Positions 11,350-19,195 of a stretch of 64,000 nt of DNA are shown here, in pieces. This DNA is from Alcaligenaceae bacterium (GTDB taxonomy: Bacteria > Pseudomonadota > Gammaproteobacteria > Burkholderiales > Burkholderiaceae_B). The DNA lies in assembly GCA_013416455.1 (NCBI GenBank), contig JACCES010000012.1, forward strand, positions 97,603 to 161,602, in the 5' to 3' direction. Each line of letters starts with the position of its first letter. Positions within the stretch are counted from its first letter, which is position 1. A program made the translations under genes and the position numbers. The notes below the pieces were generated by a model. That model did not search any database. It was not told the DNA's origin and was given only the letters and a program-made list of their open reading frames with translations.

Positions 11350-12189
11350 GTGACCGTTCTCAGGGTCGTCAGCTACAACATCCACAAGGGCCGTTCGGCG
11401 ACGGGGATCCGTGAATCGCTGACGGCGCTTCGCCTGGGGCTGTACAACCTGCGTCCCGATCTGCTCTTCCTGCAGGAAGTGCAGGGCCGCAACGAGCAAA
11501 TCTTCCAGCTCGACGGTCAGCATGAGTCGCTGGCGGCGGTGCTCAGCATGCAGGCGGTCTATGGCTGCAACGCGGTGCGGTCCCGCACCGATCACGGCAA
11601 CGCCCTGCTGTCGCGCTTTCCCGTGCTGCAATACGAGAACCAGGACGTCTCCGATCACCGCATGGAACAGCGTGGCCTGCTCCATGCCGTGGTCGAAATC
11701 AACGACACGCCGGTGCACTGCCTGGTGGTGCACCTGGGCCTGTTTGCCGGCGGCCGGTCGCGCCAGGTGGCGGCGCTGGTGGAACGCATCAAGCGCCTGG
11801 TGCCGGAAGACGAGCCTGTGCTCATCGCCGGCGATTTCAACGACTGGAACAACCGGCTGGCTCCGCTGTTCGTGCAGCAGCTCGGCCTCTACGAAGTCTT
11901 TGCGGTGGCGCCGCAGGTGCGCGACCCGCGTCTGCTGCGCCGCTTGCGCGACTCGCTGGTGCCCATGCGGCCCAAACCCCTGGCGCAGAAAGTGCATGAG
12001 CTCGGCGCCAACGGCGCGGCCCGGCTGACGCCGCCGCCACGCACCTTTCCGGCGGCCTTTCCCTGGTTGCGGCTCGATCGCATCTACCAGCGCGGCTTTG
12101 CCGTGCGGCATGCGCGGGTGCTGCACGGCATGCCCTGGCGGCAGATTTCCGATCATGCGCCTCTCTTCGCCGAACTCGAACTGCCATGA
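11350..12189 (+). CDS. Endonuclease/exonuclease/phosphatase family protein
   Basis: A 279-aa metal-dependent hydrolase of the EEP fold. The family's catalytic elements are seen in order: YNIHKG (Asn), LFLQEVQ (Glu), AGDFNDWNN (Asp, Asn), LDRIYQR and SDHAPL (Asp-His). The start GTG at 11350 has TAAGGAG ten bases upstream, just after the aspS stop. The next gene is a ClsB-type cardiolipin synthase; this EEP-clsB pair is common, so a role in phospholipid metabolism is possible, though a nuclease role is not excluded. Confidence 0.88.
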   Translation: MTVLRVVSYNIHKGRSATGIRESLTALRLGLYNLRPDLLFLQEVQGRNEQIFQLDGQHESLAAVLSMQAVYGCNAVRSRTDHGNALLSRFPVLQYENQDVSDHRMEQRGLLHAVVEINDTPVHCLVVHLGLFAGGRSRQVAALVERIKRLVPEDEPVLIAGDFNDWNNRLAPLFVQQLGLYEVFAVAPQVRDPRLLRRLRDSLVPMRPKPLAQKVHELGANGAARLTPPPRTFPAAFPWLRLDRIYQRGFAVRHARVLHGMPWRQISDHAPLFAELELP

Positions 12190-12240
12190 GCACGTGCCGG
12201 GCCGCAAGGCCGATGCGCCGCAAGCGGGCGGCGGGGCGCC

Positions 12241-13536
12241 ATGCATGCACCGGGGCGCGCGCGCCGGCCGGCACCGGGCCATGGCGCGCAAACCCGGACG
12301 GTGGCCACGGTGACGCCCCGCCTTAAGCTGCGATGGCGGGAAGGCAACGCCATCCGCCTGCTGCACAACGGCGAGCAGTACTTCCCCGCCCTGATAGCGG
12401 CCATCGACGCGGCGCAGCATTCGGTGCATCTGGAAACCTACATCTTCAATCTGGACGATACCGGCCATCGCGTGATCGACGCCATGCGCCGTGCCGTCGT
12501 CCGGGGTGTGAAGGTCAGGGTGGTGCTGGACGGCTTCGGCTGCAACGATACCGCCTATGATGTGTGCGATCTGCTCGCCGACAGCGGCGTGCGCCACCGT
12601 GTCTATCGCCCCGAGCCCCGCGGTCTGCGGCAGGCGCATTTCGATCTGCGTCGCTTGCGCCGCATGCATCGCAAGACCTGCGTGGTCGATGGGCGGGTCG
12701 GCTTCGTGGGCGGCATCAATATCCTGGACGACTACAAAGACGTGCCGAATGACGGCAAGGGGCCGAGGCCGCGCTTCGACTTCGCCGTCGAGATCCGCGG
12801 GCCCATCGTCGACGATATCGTGCATTCCCAGCGCGCGCTGTGGCTGCGCATGAGCTGGCGCCGCAGCGATGACGAGGAGGGGTTCTACAAGCGCTTTCAA
12901 AAGTGGGGGGAACGGCTGCTGGCCCGGCGCCAGGCCCGTCACCAGCCCGCAGCCGACGGCATGCGCGCAGCCGTGGTCCTGCGCGACAATCTGCGCTTTC
13001 GGCAACGCATCGAGGATGTCTATCTGGCGGCCCTGGGCCGGGCGCGGCATGATGTGCTGATCGCCAATGCCTATTTCTTCCCGGGCCGCCGCCTGCGCAA
13101 GGCGCTGCGCCTTGCCGCCGGCCGGGGCGTCAAGGTCAGGCTGCTGCTGCAGGGGCGTTCGGAATACGCCATGCAGTACCGGGCCTGCCGCTACATGTAC
13201 AACGATCTGCTGGCGGAGGGTCTGGAGATTCACGAATACATGGCGAGCTATCTGCACGCCAAGGTGGCCGTGATCGACGACTGCGCCATGGTGGGTTCTT
13301 CCAATCTCGATCCCTTCAGCCTTCTGCTGGCGCGCGAAGCCAATGTCTTCATCGATGACGCCGGCTTCGCCGCCCAGCTGAAGCAGGCCCTGGAGGACGA
13401 GATGCGCGGCAATGCCCGTATCGTCACGCTCGAATACCTGAAGAAGCGCAATCTTTTCCAGCGCGTCCTGGACGGCTGTTCGTATCTGATGCTGCGCGCC
13501 GGCGTCGCGCTGACGGGCAAGTCGGCGCAGTATTGA
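12241..13536 (+). CDS. clsB: Phospholipase D-like cardiolipin synthase (ClsB type)
   Basis: A phosphatidyltransferase of the phospholipase D family that makes cardiolipin at the inner membrane. Two HKD motifs are visible: HRKTCVVDGRVGFVGGINI in the first half and HAKVAVIDDCAMVGSSNLD in the second. It is about 431 aa from the ATG at 12241. The first ~25 residues are Arg/Ala-rich and lack family features, so GTG codons at 12301 or 12310 are realistic alternative starts. It follows the EEP gene on the same strand. Without N-terminal membrane helices it resembles the ClsB group more than ClsA. Confidence 0.85.
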   Translation: MHAPGRARRPAPGHGAQTRTVATVTPRLKLRWREGNAIRLLHNGEQYFPALIAAIDAAQHSVHLETYIFNLDDTGHRVIDAMRRAVVRGVKVRVVLDGFGCNDTAYDVCDLLADSGVRHRVYRPEPRGLRQAHFDLRRLRRMHRKTCVVDGRVGFVGGINILDDYKDVPNDGKGPRPRFDFAVEIRGPIVDDIVHSQRALWLRMSWRRSDDEEGFYKRFQKWGERLLARRQARHQPAADGMRAAVVLRDNLRFRQRIEDVYLAALGRARHDVLIANAYFFPGRRLRKALRLAAGRGVKVRLLLQGRSEYAMQYRACRYMYNDLLAEGLEIHEYMASYLHAKVAVIDDCAMVGSSNLDPFSLLLAREANVFIDDAGFAAQLKQALEDEMRGNARIVTLEYLKKRNLFQRVLDGCSYLMLRAGVALTGKSAQY

Positions 13537-13540
13537 GCAT

Positions 13541-13558
13541 CAAGCCCGCGCGGGCTTG
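13541..13558 (+). terminator. Hairpin after clsB
   Basis: CAAGCCCG and CGGGCTTG form a perfect 8-bp stem four bases after the clsB stop. The tail is not T-rich, so termination is plausible but not certain. Confidence 0.4.
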
Positions 13559-13614
13559 GTAACATCGAAGCTTTTGGGGATGCCGCCCCATCATCCCGAT
13601 GTCAAGGAGAACAC

Positions 13615-14721
13615 ATGAAAACCAAAGCCGCTGTCGCCTGGAAGGCCGGAGAACCACTGACCATTGAGGAAGTCGAGCTGCAAGGTCCCAAGGCATTCGA
13701 GGTGCTGGTGGAAGTCAAGGCTACCGGCATCTGCCATACGGATTACTACACCCTGTCGGGCGCCGACCCGGAAGGCCTCTTCCCGGCCATCCTCGGCCAT
13801 GAAGGCGCCGGTGTCGTACTGGAAGTCGGCGCGGGCGTCACCTCGCTCAAGCCCGGCGATCACGTCGTGCCGCTCTACACGCCGGAATGCCGCCAGTGCA
13901 AGTCCTGCCTGTCGCAGAAGACCAATCTGTGCACCGCCATCCGCGCCACCCAGGGCAAGGGCCTCATGCCCGACGGCACCAGCCGCTTCAGCATCGACGG
14001 CAAGCCGGTGCATCACTACATGGGCACGTCCACCTTCGCCAACCACATCGTGGTGCCTGAAATCGCGCTGGCCAAGGTGCGCAGCGACGCTCCCTTCGAC
14101 AAGATCTGCTACATCGGCTGCGGCGTCACCACCGGGCTTGGCGCGGTGCTGTTCACCGCCAAGGTCGAGGCGGGCGCCAATGTCGTGGTGTTCGGCCTGG
14201 GCGGCATCGGCCTGAACGTGATCCAGGGCGCCCGCATGGTCGGCGCCGACAAGATCATCGGCGTGGACCTCAACCCCGAGCGGGAAGCCATGGCGCGGCA
14301 GTTCGGCATGACCGACTTCGTCAATCCCAATGAAGTCGACAATGTCGTCGACCACATCATCCAGCTCACGGACGGCGGCGCGGATTATTCCTTCGAGTGC
14401 ATCGGCAACACCAAGGTGATGCGCCAGGCGCTGGAATGCTGTCACCGGGGCTGGGGCCAGTCCATCATCATCGGCGTGGCGGAAGCGGGCGCCGAGATAT
14501 CCACCCGCCCCTTCCAGCTGGTGACCGGGCGGGTCTGGAAGGGAACGGCTTTCGGCGGCGCGCGCGGGCGCACCGACGTGCCGCGCATCGTCGACTGGTA
14601 CATGGACGGCAAGATCAACATCGACGATCTCATCACCCATACCCTGCCCCTGGACCGCATCAACGAAGGCTTCGACCTGATGAAGCGCGGGGAATCCATC
14701 CGCTCGGTGGTGTTGTACTAA
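13615..14721 (+). CDS. frmA: S-(hydroxymethyl)glutathione dehydrogenase (class III alcohol dehydrogenase)
   Basis: A zinc- and NAD-dependent dehydrogenase that oxidises S-hydroxymethylglutathione, the adduct of formaldehyde and glutathione, to S-formylglutathione in the cytoplasm. It is 368 aa, the standard length. Catalytic zinc ligands are C40 (GICHTD), H62 (GHEGAG) and C169 ([11 protein letters not shown]). The structural-zinc cysteines are C92, C95, C98 and C106 ([16 protein letters not shown]). The nucleotide site is [19 protein letters not shown] precedes the ATG. The hydrolase for the next step follows 24 nt later. Confidence 0.95.
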   Translation: MKTKAAVAWKAGEPLTIEEVELQGPKAFEVLVEVKATGICHTDYYTLSGADPEGLFPAILGHEGAGVVLEVGAGVTSLKPGDHVVPLYTPECRQCKSCLSQKTNLCTAIRATQGKGLMPDGTSRFSIDGKPVHHYMGTSTFANHIVVPEIALAKVRSDAPFDKICYIGCGVTTGLGAVLFTAKVEAGANVVVFGLGGIGLNVIQGARMVGADKIIGVDLNPEREAMARQFGMTDFVNPNEVDNVVDHIIQLTDGGADYSFECIGNTKVMRQALECCHRGWGQSIIIGVAEAGAEISTRPFQLVTGRVWKGTAFGGARGRTDVPRIVDWYMDGKINIDDLITHTLPLDRINEGFDLMKRGESIRSVVLY

Positions 14722-14745
14722 CAGATAAAGACAAGGAATCATTCA

Positions 14746-15597
14746 ATGTCGACCGATACCCTCGAGGTCATCAGCCGTCATCGCTGCTTTGGCGGCACGC
14801 AGGTTTTCTACAAGCATGGGTCCAGCGCCATCGGGCTGCCCATGGGCTTCTCCGTCTTCATGCCGCCCCAGGCTGAACACGGCCGTGTCCCGGTGCTGTT
14901 CTACCTGGCGGGGCTCACCTGCACGGAAGAAACCTTCATGATCAAGGCCGGCGCCCAGCGCCGGGCCGCCGAACTGGGGCTCATGCTCGTGGCGCCCGAC
15001 ACCAGCCCGCGCGGGGCGGGTGTGGCGGGCGAAGACGACAACTGGGATTTCGGCACCGGGGCGGGCTTCTACCTCGATGCCACTCAGGAACCCTGGGCGC
15101 GCCACTACCGCATGGAAAGCTATGTGGCGCGGGAATTGTTCGAGATCGCCACCACCAGCCTGCCGGGGGATGCCGCGCGCGCGGGCATTTTCGGGCATTC
15201 GATGGGGGGCCATGGGGCGCTGGTACTGGCCCAGCGGCATCGCGACCGCTATCGCTCGGTATCGGCTTTCGCGCCGATCGCCGCGCCTTCGCGATGCCCG
15301 TGGGGCGAAAAGGCCTTTACCGGCTATCTGGGCGACGACCGCGCCGCCTGGGCGCGGCATGATGCTTCACAGCTGATGGCGGCTTCGTCCCGCCCCTATC
15401 CGGACGGGATACTGATCGACCAGGGGCTGGCCGACAATTTCCTTGAAAACCAGCTGAACCCCGAGGCCTTCGAGGCGGCCTGCCAGAAGGCCGGGCAGCC
15501 GCTGACCTTGCGTCGGCACGAAGGCTACGACCACGGGTATTACTTCATCAGCACCTTCATGGAAGACCACCTGGTGTTCCATGCCGAGCGGCTGTAG
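14746..15597 (+). CDS. frmB: S-formylglutathione hydrolase
   Basis: A serine hydrolase of the esterase D family that splits S-formylglutathione into formate and glutathione, completing formaldehyde detoxification begun by the upstream dehydrogenase. It is 283 aa. The nucleophile S152 is in GHSMGGHGAL, and the catalytic His is near the C-terminus in YDHGYYFISTF. LAGLTCTEE and KAGAQRRAAE are characteristic of the family. A ribosome site AAGGA precedes the ATG. The pair needs no regulator nearby; none is seen. Confidence 0.95.
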   Translation: MSTDTLEVISRHRCFGGTQVFYKHGSSAIGLPMGFSVFMPPQAEHGRVPVLFYLAGLTCTEETFMIKAGAQRRAAELGLMLVAPDTSPRGAGVAGEDDNWDFGTGAGFYLDATQEPWARHYRMESYVARELFEIATTSLPGDAARAGIFGHSMGGHGALVLAQRHRDRYRSVSAFAPIAAPSRCPWGEKAFTGYLGDDRAAWARHDASQLMAASSRPYPDGILIDQGLADNFLENQLNPEAFEAACQKAGQPLTLRRHEGYDHGYYFISTFMEDHLVFHAERL

Positions 15598-15751
15598 CGT
15601 CTGCCCGACGCCGTTTCAGACCAGAACGCGTGAACGGATGCTTCCGGTTCCCCCGGGCGTCCGTCCGGCTTCTTCACTGCGCCGCCGCGGCGCGCCTGGC
15701 GCGGGTTCGTCCGGGCGCGCCGCTTGCTGCGTTTTTTCGTGATTCGGGAAC

Positions 15752-15781
15752 TTGGCGGGCCGTCCGCCGTCAAACTGTTAT
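15752..15781 (+). promoter_or_regulatory. Predicted sigma-70 promoter of rpoH
   Basis: TTGGCG (15752-15757) and TGTTAT (15776-15781) are separated by 18 nt. A start of transcription about seven bases downstream would fall inside the CIRCE box, as expected for HrcA repression. The match to consensus is moderate. Confidence 0.5.
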
Positions 15782-15807
15782 TAGCACTCTCGGCTCGCGA
15801 GTGCTAA
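15781..15807 (+). promoter_or_regulatory. CIRCE operator (HrcA binding site)
   Basis: TTAGCACTC (15781-15789), nine spacer bases, then GAGTGCTAA (15799-15807): an exact match to the CIRCE consensus bound by the heat-shock repressor HrcA. It overlaps the predicted transcription start and ends 13 nt before the first possible rpoH start codon. The site implies that HrcA represses the gene for the heat-shock sigma factor. Confidence 0.92.
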
Positions 15808-15820
15808 CATCAGGATATCA

Positions 15821-16738
15821 ATGGAATTCTTTGCGAGGAACCGCCATCCGATGATTCAAAGTGCTCAAGCTCTTACCCTGGCTTCCCAGAACAATCTGGC
15901 GGTCGCCATTTCCAATCCCGGCGCCCTGGGAACGATCGAGGCCTACATCAGCGCCGTCAATCGCATCCCCATGCTGACGCCGGAACAGGAAACGTCTCTT
16001 GGGCAGCGCTTGCGTGACGACTCGGATCTCGAAGCCGCCCGCCAGCTCGTCATGTCCCATCTGCGTCTGGTGGTTTCGATCTCCCGCCAGTACCTGGGGT
16101 ATGGCCTGCCGCACGCCGACCTCATCCAGGAAGGCAACGTGGGCCTCATGAAGGCCGTCAAGCGCTTCGATCCCGAACGTGGCGTCCGCCTGGTGTCTTT
16201 CGCCGTCCACTGGATCAAGGCCGAAATCCACGAATACATCATCCGCAACTGGCGTCTGGTCAAGGTGGCCACCACCAAGGCGCAGCGCAAGCTCTTCTTC
16301 AATCTGCGCCGCATGCGTCCCGACGGCACGACGCTCGATACCGATCAGGTCAACGAAATCGCGCGCGAACTCAACGTCCGGCCTGAAGACGTCAGCGAAA
16401 TGGAAGTCCGCATGTCGGGCCGCGAACTCGCCCTCGAAGCCCCGGCCGATGACGAAGAGTCCTTCGCGCCCATTTCCTATCTGTCCGATGACGGCCAGCA
16501 GGAACCATCCCAGGTGCTGGAGCGCCGCGCCATGGACGAACTGCACGGGCAGGGGCTGGCCGACGCGCTCGAAACCCTCGACCCGCGTTCGCGCCGCATC
16601 GTGCAGGCGCGCTGGCTTCAGGACGACGGCGGCCTCACGCTCACCGAACTGGCCGCGGAATACGGCATTTCCGCCGAGCGCGTCCGCCAGATCGAAGCCG
16701 CCGCATTCAAGAAGCTGCGGGCCGCGCTGCAGGAATAA
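15821..16738 (+). CDS. rpoH: RNA polymerase sigma-32 factor (heat shock)
   Basis: The alternative sigma factor that directs RNA polymerase to heat-shock promoters. Region 2 is clear (HLRLVVSISRQYLGYGLPHADLIQEGNVGLMKAVKRFDPERGVRLVSF split over about 75-130), including the Q/R box typical of RpoH. Region 4 helix-turn-helix closes the protein (LTLTELAAEYGISAERVRQIEAAAFKKLR). It is 305 aa from the ATG at 15821, which has AGGA five bases upstream. The ATG at 15851 (MIQSAQALTLASQN) with GAGGAA ten bases upstream is an equally credible start and closer to relatives in length. The CIRCE box upstream indicates HrcA control. Confidence 0.95.
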   Translation: MEFFARNRHPMIQSAQALTLASQNNLAVAISNPGALGTIEAYISAVNRIPMLTPEQETSLGQRLRDDSDLEAARQLVMSHLRLVVSISRQYLGYGLPHADLIQEGNVGLMKAVKRFDPERGVRLVSFAVHWIKAEIHEYIIRNWRLVKVATTKAQRKLFFNLRRMRPDGTTLDTDQVNEIARELNVRPEDVSEMEVRMSGRELALEAPADDEESFAPISYLSDDGQQEPSQVLERRAMDELHGQGLADALETLDPRSRRIVQARWLQDDGGLTLTELAAEYGISAERVRQIEAAAFKKLRAALQE

Positions 16739-16755
16739 GCCCGGGAAGGAAACAG

Positions 16756-16781
16756 GGCCGCCCAGGCGCATGCGGGCGGCC
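16756..16781 (+). terminator. Hairpin after rpoH
   Basis: GGCCGCCC (16756-16763) pairs with GGGCGGCC (16774-16781) around a 10-nt loop, 18 nt after the rpoH stop. No T-run follows, so it is a possible weak terminator. Confidence 0.35.
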
Positions 16782-16827
16782 GCCAGCGGACTGCCCGCGC
16801 CAAGGGTTCATGGATATAAATCGATAC

Positions 16828-16857
16828 ATTTGGAACAATCAAAAGATTGAACCAAAT
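16828..16857 (+). promoter_or_regulatory. 30-bp interrupted palindrome upstream of the candidate sRNA
   Basis: The stretch is symmetrical: ATTTGG (16828-16833), AA, CAATC (16836-16840), AAAA, GATTG (16845-16849), AA, CCAAAT (16852-16857). Eleven of thirteen positions per arm pair. It sits about 20 bp upstream of the extended -10 of the putative small RNA, where an activator or repressor would bind. The protein is unknown. Confidence 0.5.
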
Positions 16858-16875
16858 CGCCTTCCTGTGGCCCAA

Positions 16876-16884
16876 TGGTAATAG
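16876..16884 (+). promoter_or_regulatory. Possible extended -10 promoter of the candidate sRNA
   Basis: TG at 16876-16877, one base, then TAATAG at 16879-16884, an extended -10 element. I see no good -35 at the right distance, which would fit a promoter helped by a factor bound at the palindrome just upstream. Confidence 0.4.
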
Positions 16885-16889
16885 ACGGA

Positions 16890-17003
16890 AGTAGTAGCGG
16901 GTTAGCCACCTGTTTTGTCTGCCGTCCGCTTTATGCTTCTCCTCTTCCCCTCCCTTTCGAAGCGGACGTTTTATGGGGCACCACGAAGGTGCCCCTTTTT
17001 TTT
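16890..17003 (+). ncRNA. Candidate small RNA with a pyrimidine-rich loop and intrinsic terminator
   Basis: There is no credible protein in this gap. Instead there is a 9-bp stem, CGTCCGCTT (16923-16931) with AAGCGGACG (16960-16968). Its 28-nt loop contains 23 unbroken pyrimidines (16936-16958) with CUCCUC and CCCUCCC, which are complementary to ribosome binding sites. An 8-bp terminator with eight T follows at once. An extended -10 and a 30-bp palindrome lie upstream. C/U-rich exposed loops are a known feature of several base-pairing sRNAs, so a post-transcriptional regulator of about 114 nt is plausible. It could instead be the long 3' untranslated region of rpoH. The start position is an estimate. 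Confidence 0.5.
16975..17003 (+). terminator. Strong intrinsic terminator
   Basis: GGGGCACC (16975-16982), loop ACGAA, GGTGCCCC (16988-16995), then eight T. This is the clearest Rho-independent terminator in the window. It ends the candidate small RNA and/or the rpoH transcript. Confidence 0.9.
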
Positions 17004-17005
17004 GA

Positions 17006-17140
17006 GTGCGCCCAGCATGGGCGCACTCCTGCGGGTGTAAGTCCCGCCATGAGTTGATCACATTGAACGAAGCGAAGCGCAACTGCGTGAGGGCGACCGA
17101 ACGAAGGAGCGTCCCGGGCGGCTTTCCGGCGATGCTTGCG
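17006..17140 (+). mobile_element. Probable 5' remnant of a group II intron
   Basis: Directly after the terminator T-run the sequence begins GTGCGCCCAGCATGGGCGCAC, which folds into a stem, followed by CTGCGGGTGTAAGTCCCGCC. This resembles the 5' end (GUGYG plus first domain I helices) of bacterial group II introns as I know them. Class C introns typically insert just downstream of intrinsic terminators, which fits. No maturase/reverse transcriptase gene and no domain V are visible, so only about 135 nt remain. The right end is approximate; the operator of the next operon starts at 17147. The assignment rests on recalled intron sequences and was not searched. Confidence 0.5.
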
Positions 17141-17146
17141 GAGAGC

Positions 17147-17202
17147 TCATTCATTGGCTTCAATTAAATCGTTTGTCGGATTGGTGTCCGGACGCCTAGA
17201 TT
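17147..17202 (+). promoter_or_regulatory. LysR-type operator and promoter, operon A
   Basis: TCAT at 17147, 15 variable bases, then AAATCGTTTGTC at 17166-17177. The same layout occurs before operons B and C. TTGTCG (17173-17178) and TAGATT (17197-17202), 18 nt apart, form the promoter. A T-N11-A LysR core (T17154, A17166) is conserved in all three copies. The operator lies 73 nt before the start codon. Confidence 0.7.
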
Positions 17203-17250
17203 GCTGGTTATCGCCATGGCGATTTCTTCTTCTCTTTCTAGGGCTTCAGA

Positions 17251-18231
17251 ATGACAAACATATCAAGTGAAAAGGAGACGGACGTTCAGGGCACGGTAAG
17301 CGAACCATATTTTCGCCCCCGGCGTCTGGGGCACGTCAACCTTATCGTGAACGATACGAACGCTTCCATGGACTTCTACAGTCGTATTGCGGGTTTCGAG
17401 GAAGTCTATCGGGTTCCAGCCATCGGCGGGGGGTTTCTGAGCAATGGAAATACCCATCACGACGTTGGCATGGTGCAGAGCTCCGGGCCGTCCGGCAAGG
17501 GCCGGAAGCCAGGGTTGAATCACTTGGCGTTCGAGCTAGAGACCGAAGTCGACCTGGTGCGCGGGTATGACAGGTCGGTTGCCCGTTCGTTGGAATTCGA
17601 ACGCACGCTGGACCACGATATTGCGCATTCCGCCTATTGCGCGGACCCCGACGGGGTGTCTTGCGAACTCTATGCCGATGTGGTGAAGGAGTGGCGGACG
17701 GCTCGAACCGGTGAGGTGACCAAGCCGAAACCCGTCTGGTGGCCGGGGAAGACCGAACCTGTGTCGGAAAAAAACTATCATGCCGATCCCGAGATTCGAC
17801 GGGTGGCTGATGCGGTCTTCCACCCCGTAAGAACCAAGCACGCCACGCTTGTCGTGTCCGACCTCGACCAGAGCCTGCGGTTCTATACGACGCGGATCGG
17901 TCTGGACGCACTGGTGCGCGGCCAGGGGTACGCCATTCTTGGTGGTAGTTGTGGGGAAATGAACATCACGCTGATACAGGCGGACGAGGGTCGGCAAGCG
18001 TGCTATCACCATGTCGGTTTCGAGGTGGCTTCAGAAGAGGAGCTGCGGGAATCGATCAGCAAGTGGACTGCTCAAGGGGGCGCGGTACTGCGTACCGTTG
18101 ATCATCCGCTGCGTTTTGCGGCATTCATAGAAGATGTCGACGGTTTGCTGCTGCAATTCTTCTTTGATCGGGAAACCGGGCATGAAGCCTGGCGCAAGCT
18201 TTCCGTGGAAGAAGCACTCTGGGTTGCATGA
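17251..18231 (+). CDS. Two-module VOC family protein, putative extradiol dioxygenase
   Basis: A 326-aa protein with two vicinal-oxygen-chelate modules (about 25-145 and 194-305). This architecture is used by type I extradiol dioxygenases that open catechol rings next to the hydroxyls. In the first module the metal triad is complete: H28 (GHVNLIV), H91 (LNHLAFE) and E139 (SCELYAD), with THH at 68-70 where extradiol enzymes carry a catalytic His. In the second module H197 and H254 are kept, but Q302 stands where the metal Glu belongs. In classic two-domain enzymes the C-terminal module is the active one, so the order looks reversed. It is the first gene of operon A, followed by a hydrolase suited to a meta-cleavage product. 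Confidence 0.75.
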   Translation: MTNISSEKETDVQGTVSEPYFRPRRLGHVNLIVNDTNASMDFYSRIAGFEEVYRVPAIGGGFLSNGNTHHDVGMVQSSGPSGKGRKPGLNHLAFELETEVDLVRGYDRSVARSLEFERTLDHDIAHSAYCADPDGVSCELYADVVKEWRTARTGEVTKPKPVWWPGKTEPVSEKNYHADPEIRRVADAVFHPVRTKHATLVVSDLDQSLRFYTTRIGLDALVRGQGYAILGGSCGEMNITLIQADEGRQACYHHVGFEVASEEELRESISKWTAQGGAVLRTVDHPLRFAAFIEDVDGLLLQFFFDRETGHEAWRKLSVEEALWVA

Positions 18232-18244
18232 GGAGGCGGTCAGC

Positions 18245-19138
18245 ATGAACATCGGACTGTCCTCCAGCATCAGTTTGCCGGCGGATCGCCGCTACATGGA
18301 TGTATTGGGCGTGCGGACTGCGTTCTATCGCTCGGAGCCGGGCGGTGGCGCCCGCGCAGATCGGGAAACCGTCGTTCTCCTCCACGGTGGTGCGCCGGGC
18401 GTATCGGCGGAACTCAACTGGTTCCGGAATTTCCAGCCCCTGGTGGACGCCGGCTACGACGTCGTGGCTTATGATCAGCCGGGCTTCGGCTACAGTGGCT
18501 CTCCGGCCGATCACAGCATCGATTTCCGGCTCAGGCATCTGATTGCGTTTCTGAGCACGCTCGAACTCGATGCAGTCCATCTGTGCGGGAATTCCATCGG
18601 TGGCCTGTTGTGCACGCTCTATTCATTGCGCCGTCCCGCAGGGCCAAGGCCCATCTCTCTGGTACTGGCCGCGCCGTTCCCCTATTTCGAGCCGCCGGCC
18701 GTCGTGCAGGAACGGCTGCGTGCTCACCGGTCGCGGCTGAGTTCCATTGAGCCGACTTTTGAAAGTATCAGGAAACTATGTCTGAACACTTTCAATCAGG
18801 CGGAGTGCGTGACGGATGAAATCGTGCGACTGCGTCTGGAGATGCTGCAAGGAGAGCGATGGGGGGTCTACAAGGAAAGATCCGCCGTGTCGCGAGAATT
18901 CGATCGGAGCGATGTCGAGAACGAGAAGGTGGATACGCCGACATTGTTGGTGTGGGGCGTGGAGGATCGCAGCCTGCCGTACGAGATCGGTATCGAGGCA
19001 ATGAACCATTTTGCCCGTGGGCGTTTTCTCTTCCTGACGCAGTCCGGCCACTGGCCCCAGACCGAACAAGCGGACGCCTTCAATCAGTCCATGATGGCGT
19101 TTCTGGACAGTGTGCGTGGGGGCGCATGTCGATCTTGA
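18245..19138 (+). CDS. Alpha/beta hydrolase, meta-cleavage-product hydrolase-like
   Basis: A 297-aa alpha/beta hydrolase. The oxyanion region is VVLLHGGAPGVSAELNW, the nucleophile Ser is in CGNSIGG, the acid is in LLVWGVEDRSLP and the His is in LTQSGHWPQTEQ. The last motif is typical of hydrolases that split C-C bonds of ring-cleavage products. The ATG at 18245 follows GAGGAGG and lies 13 nt after the dioxygenase gene, so the two are translated from one transcript. The exact substrate is inferred from that pairing only. An epoxide hydrolase or a simple esterase is less likely. Confidence 0.75.
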   Translation: MNIGLSSSISLPADRRYMDVLGVRTAFYRSEPGGGARADRETVVLLHGGAPGVSAELNWFRNFQPLVDAGYDVVAYDQPGFGYSGSPADHSIDFRLRHLIAFLSTLELDAVHLCGNSIGGLLCTLYSLRRPAGPRPISLVLAAPFPYFEPPAVVQERLRAHRSRLSSIEPTFESIRKLCLNTFNQAECVTDEIVRLRLEMLQGERWGVYKERSAVSREFDRSDVENEKVDTPTLLVWGVEDRSLPYEIGIEAMNHFARGRFLFLTQSGHWPQTEQADAFNQSMMAFLDSVRGGACRS

Positions 19139-19170
19139 ACGGCGAGGTTTGCCCACTGTGGGGGAGATGA

Positions 19171-19193
19171 GACTCCGGCGATATGCCGGAGTC
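19171..19193. terminator. Hairpin between convergent operon A and the LysR gene
   Basis: GACTCCGGC (19171-19179), GATAT, GCCGGAGTC (19185-19193): a perfect 9-bp stem lying between two convergent stop codons. It may stop transcription from both sides although T-runs are missing. Confidence 0.5.
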
Positions 19194-19195
19194 TG

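Noticed and set aside
17004..17028. Second hairpin (GAGTGCGCCC/GGGCGCACTC) read as another terminator
   Set aside because: No T-run follows, and the sequence from 17006 is better explained as the 5' stem of a group II intron.
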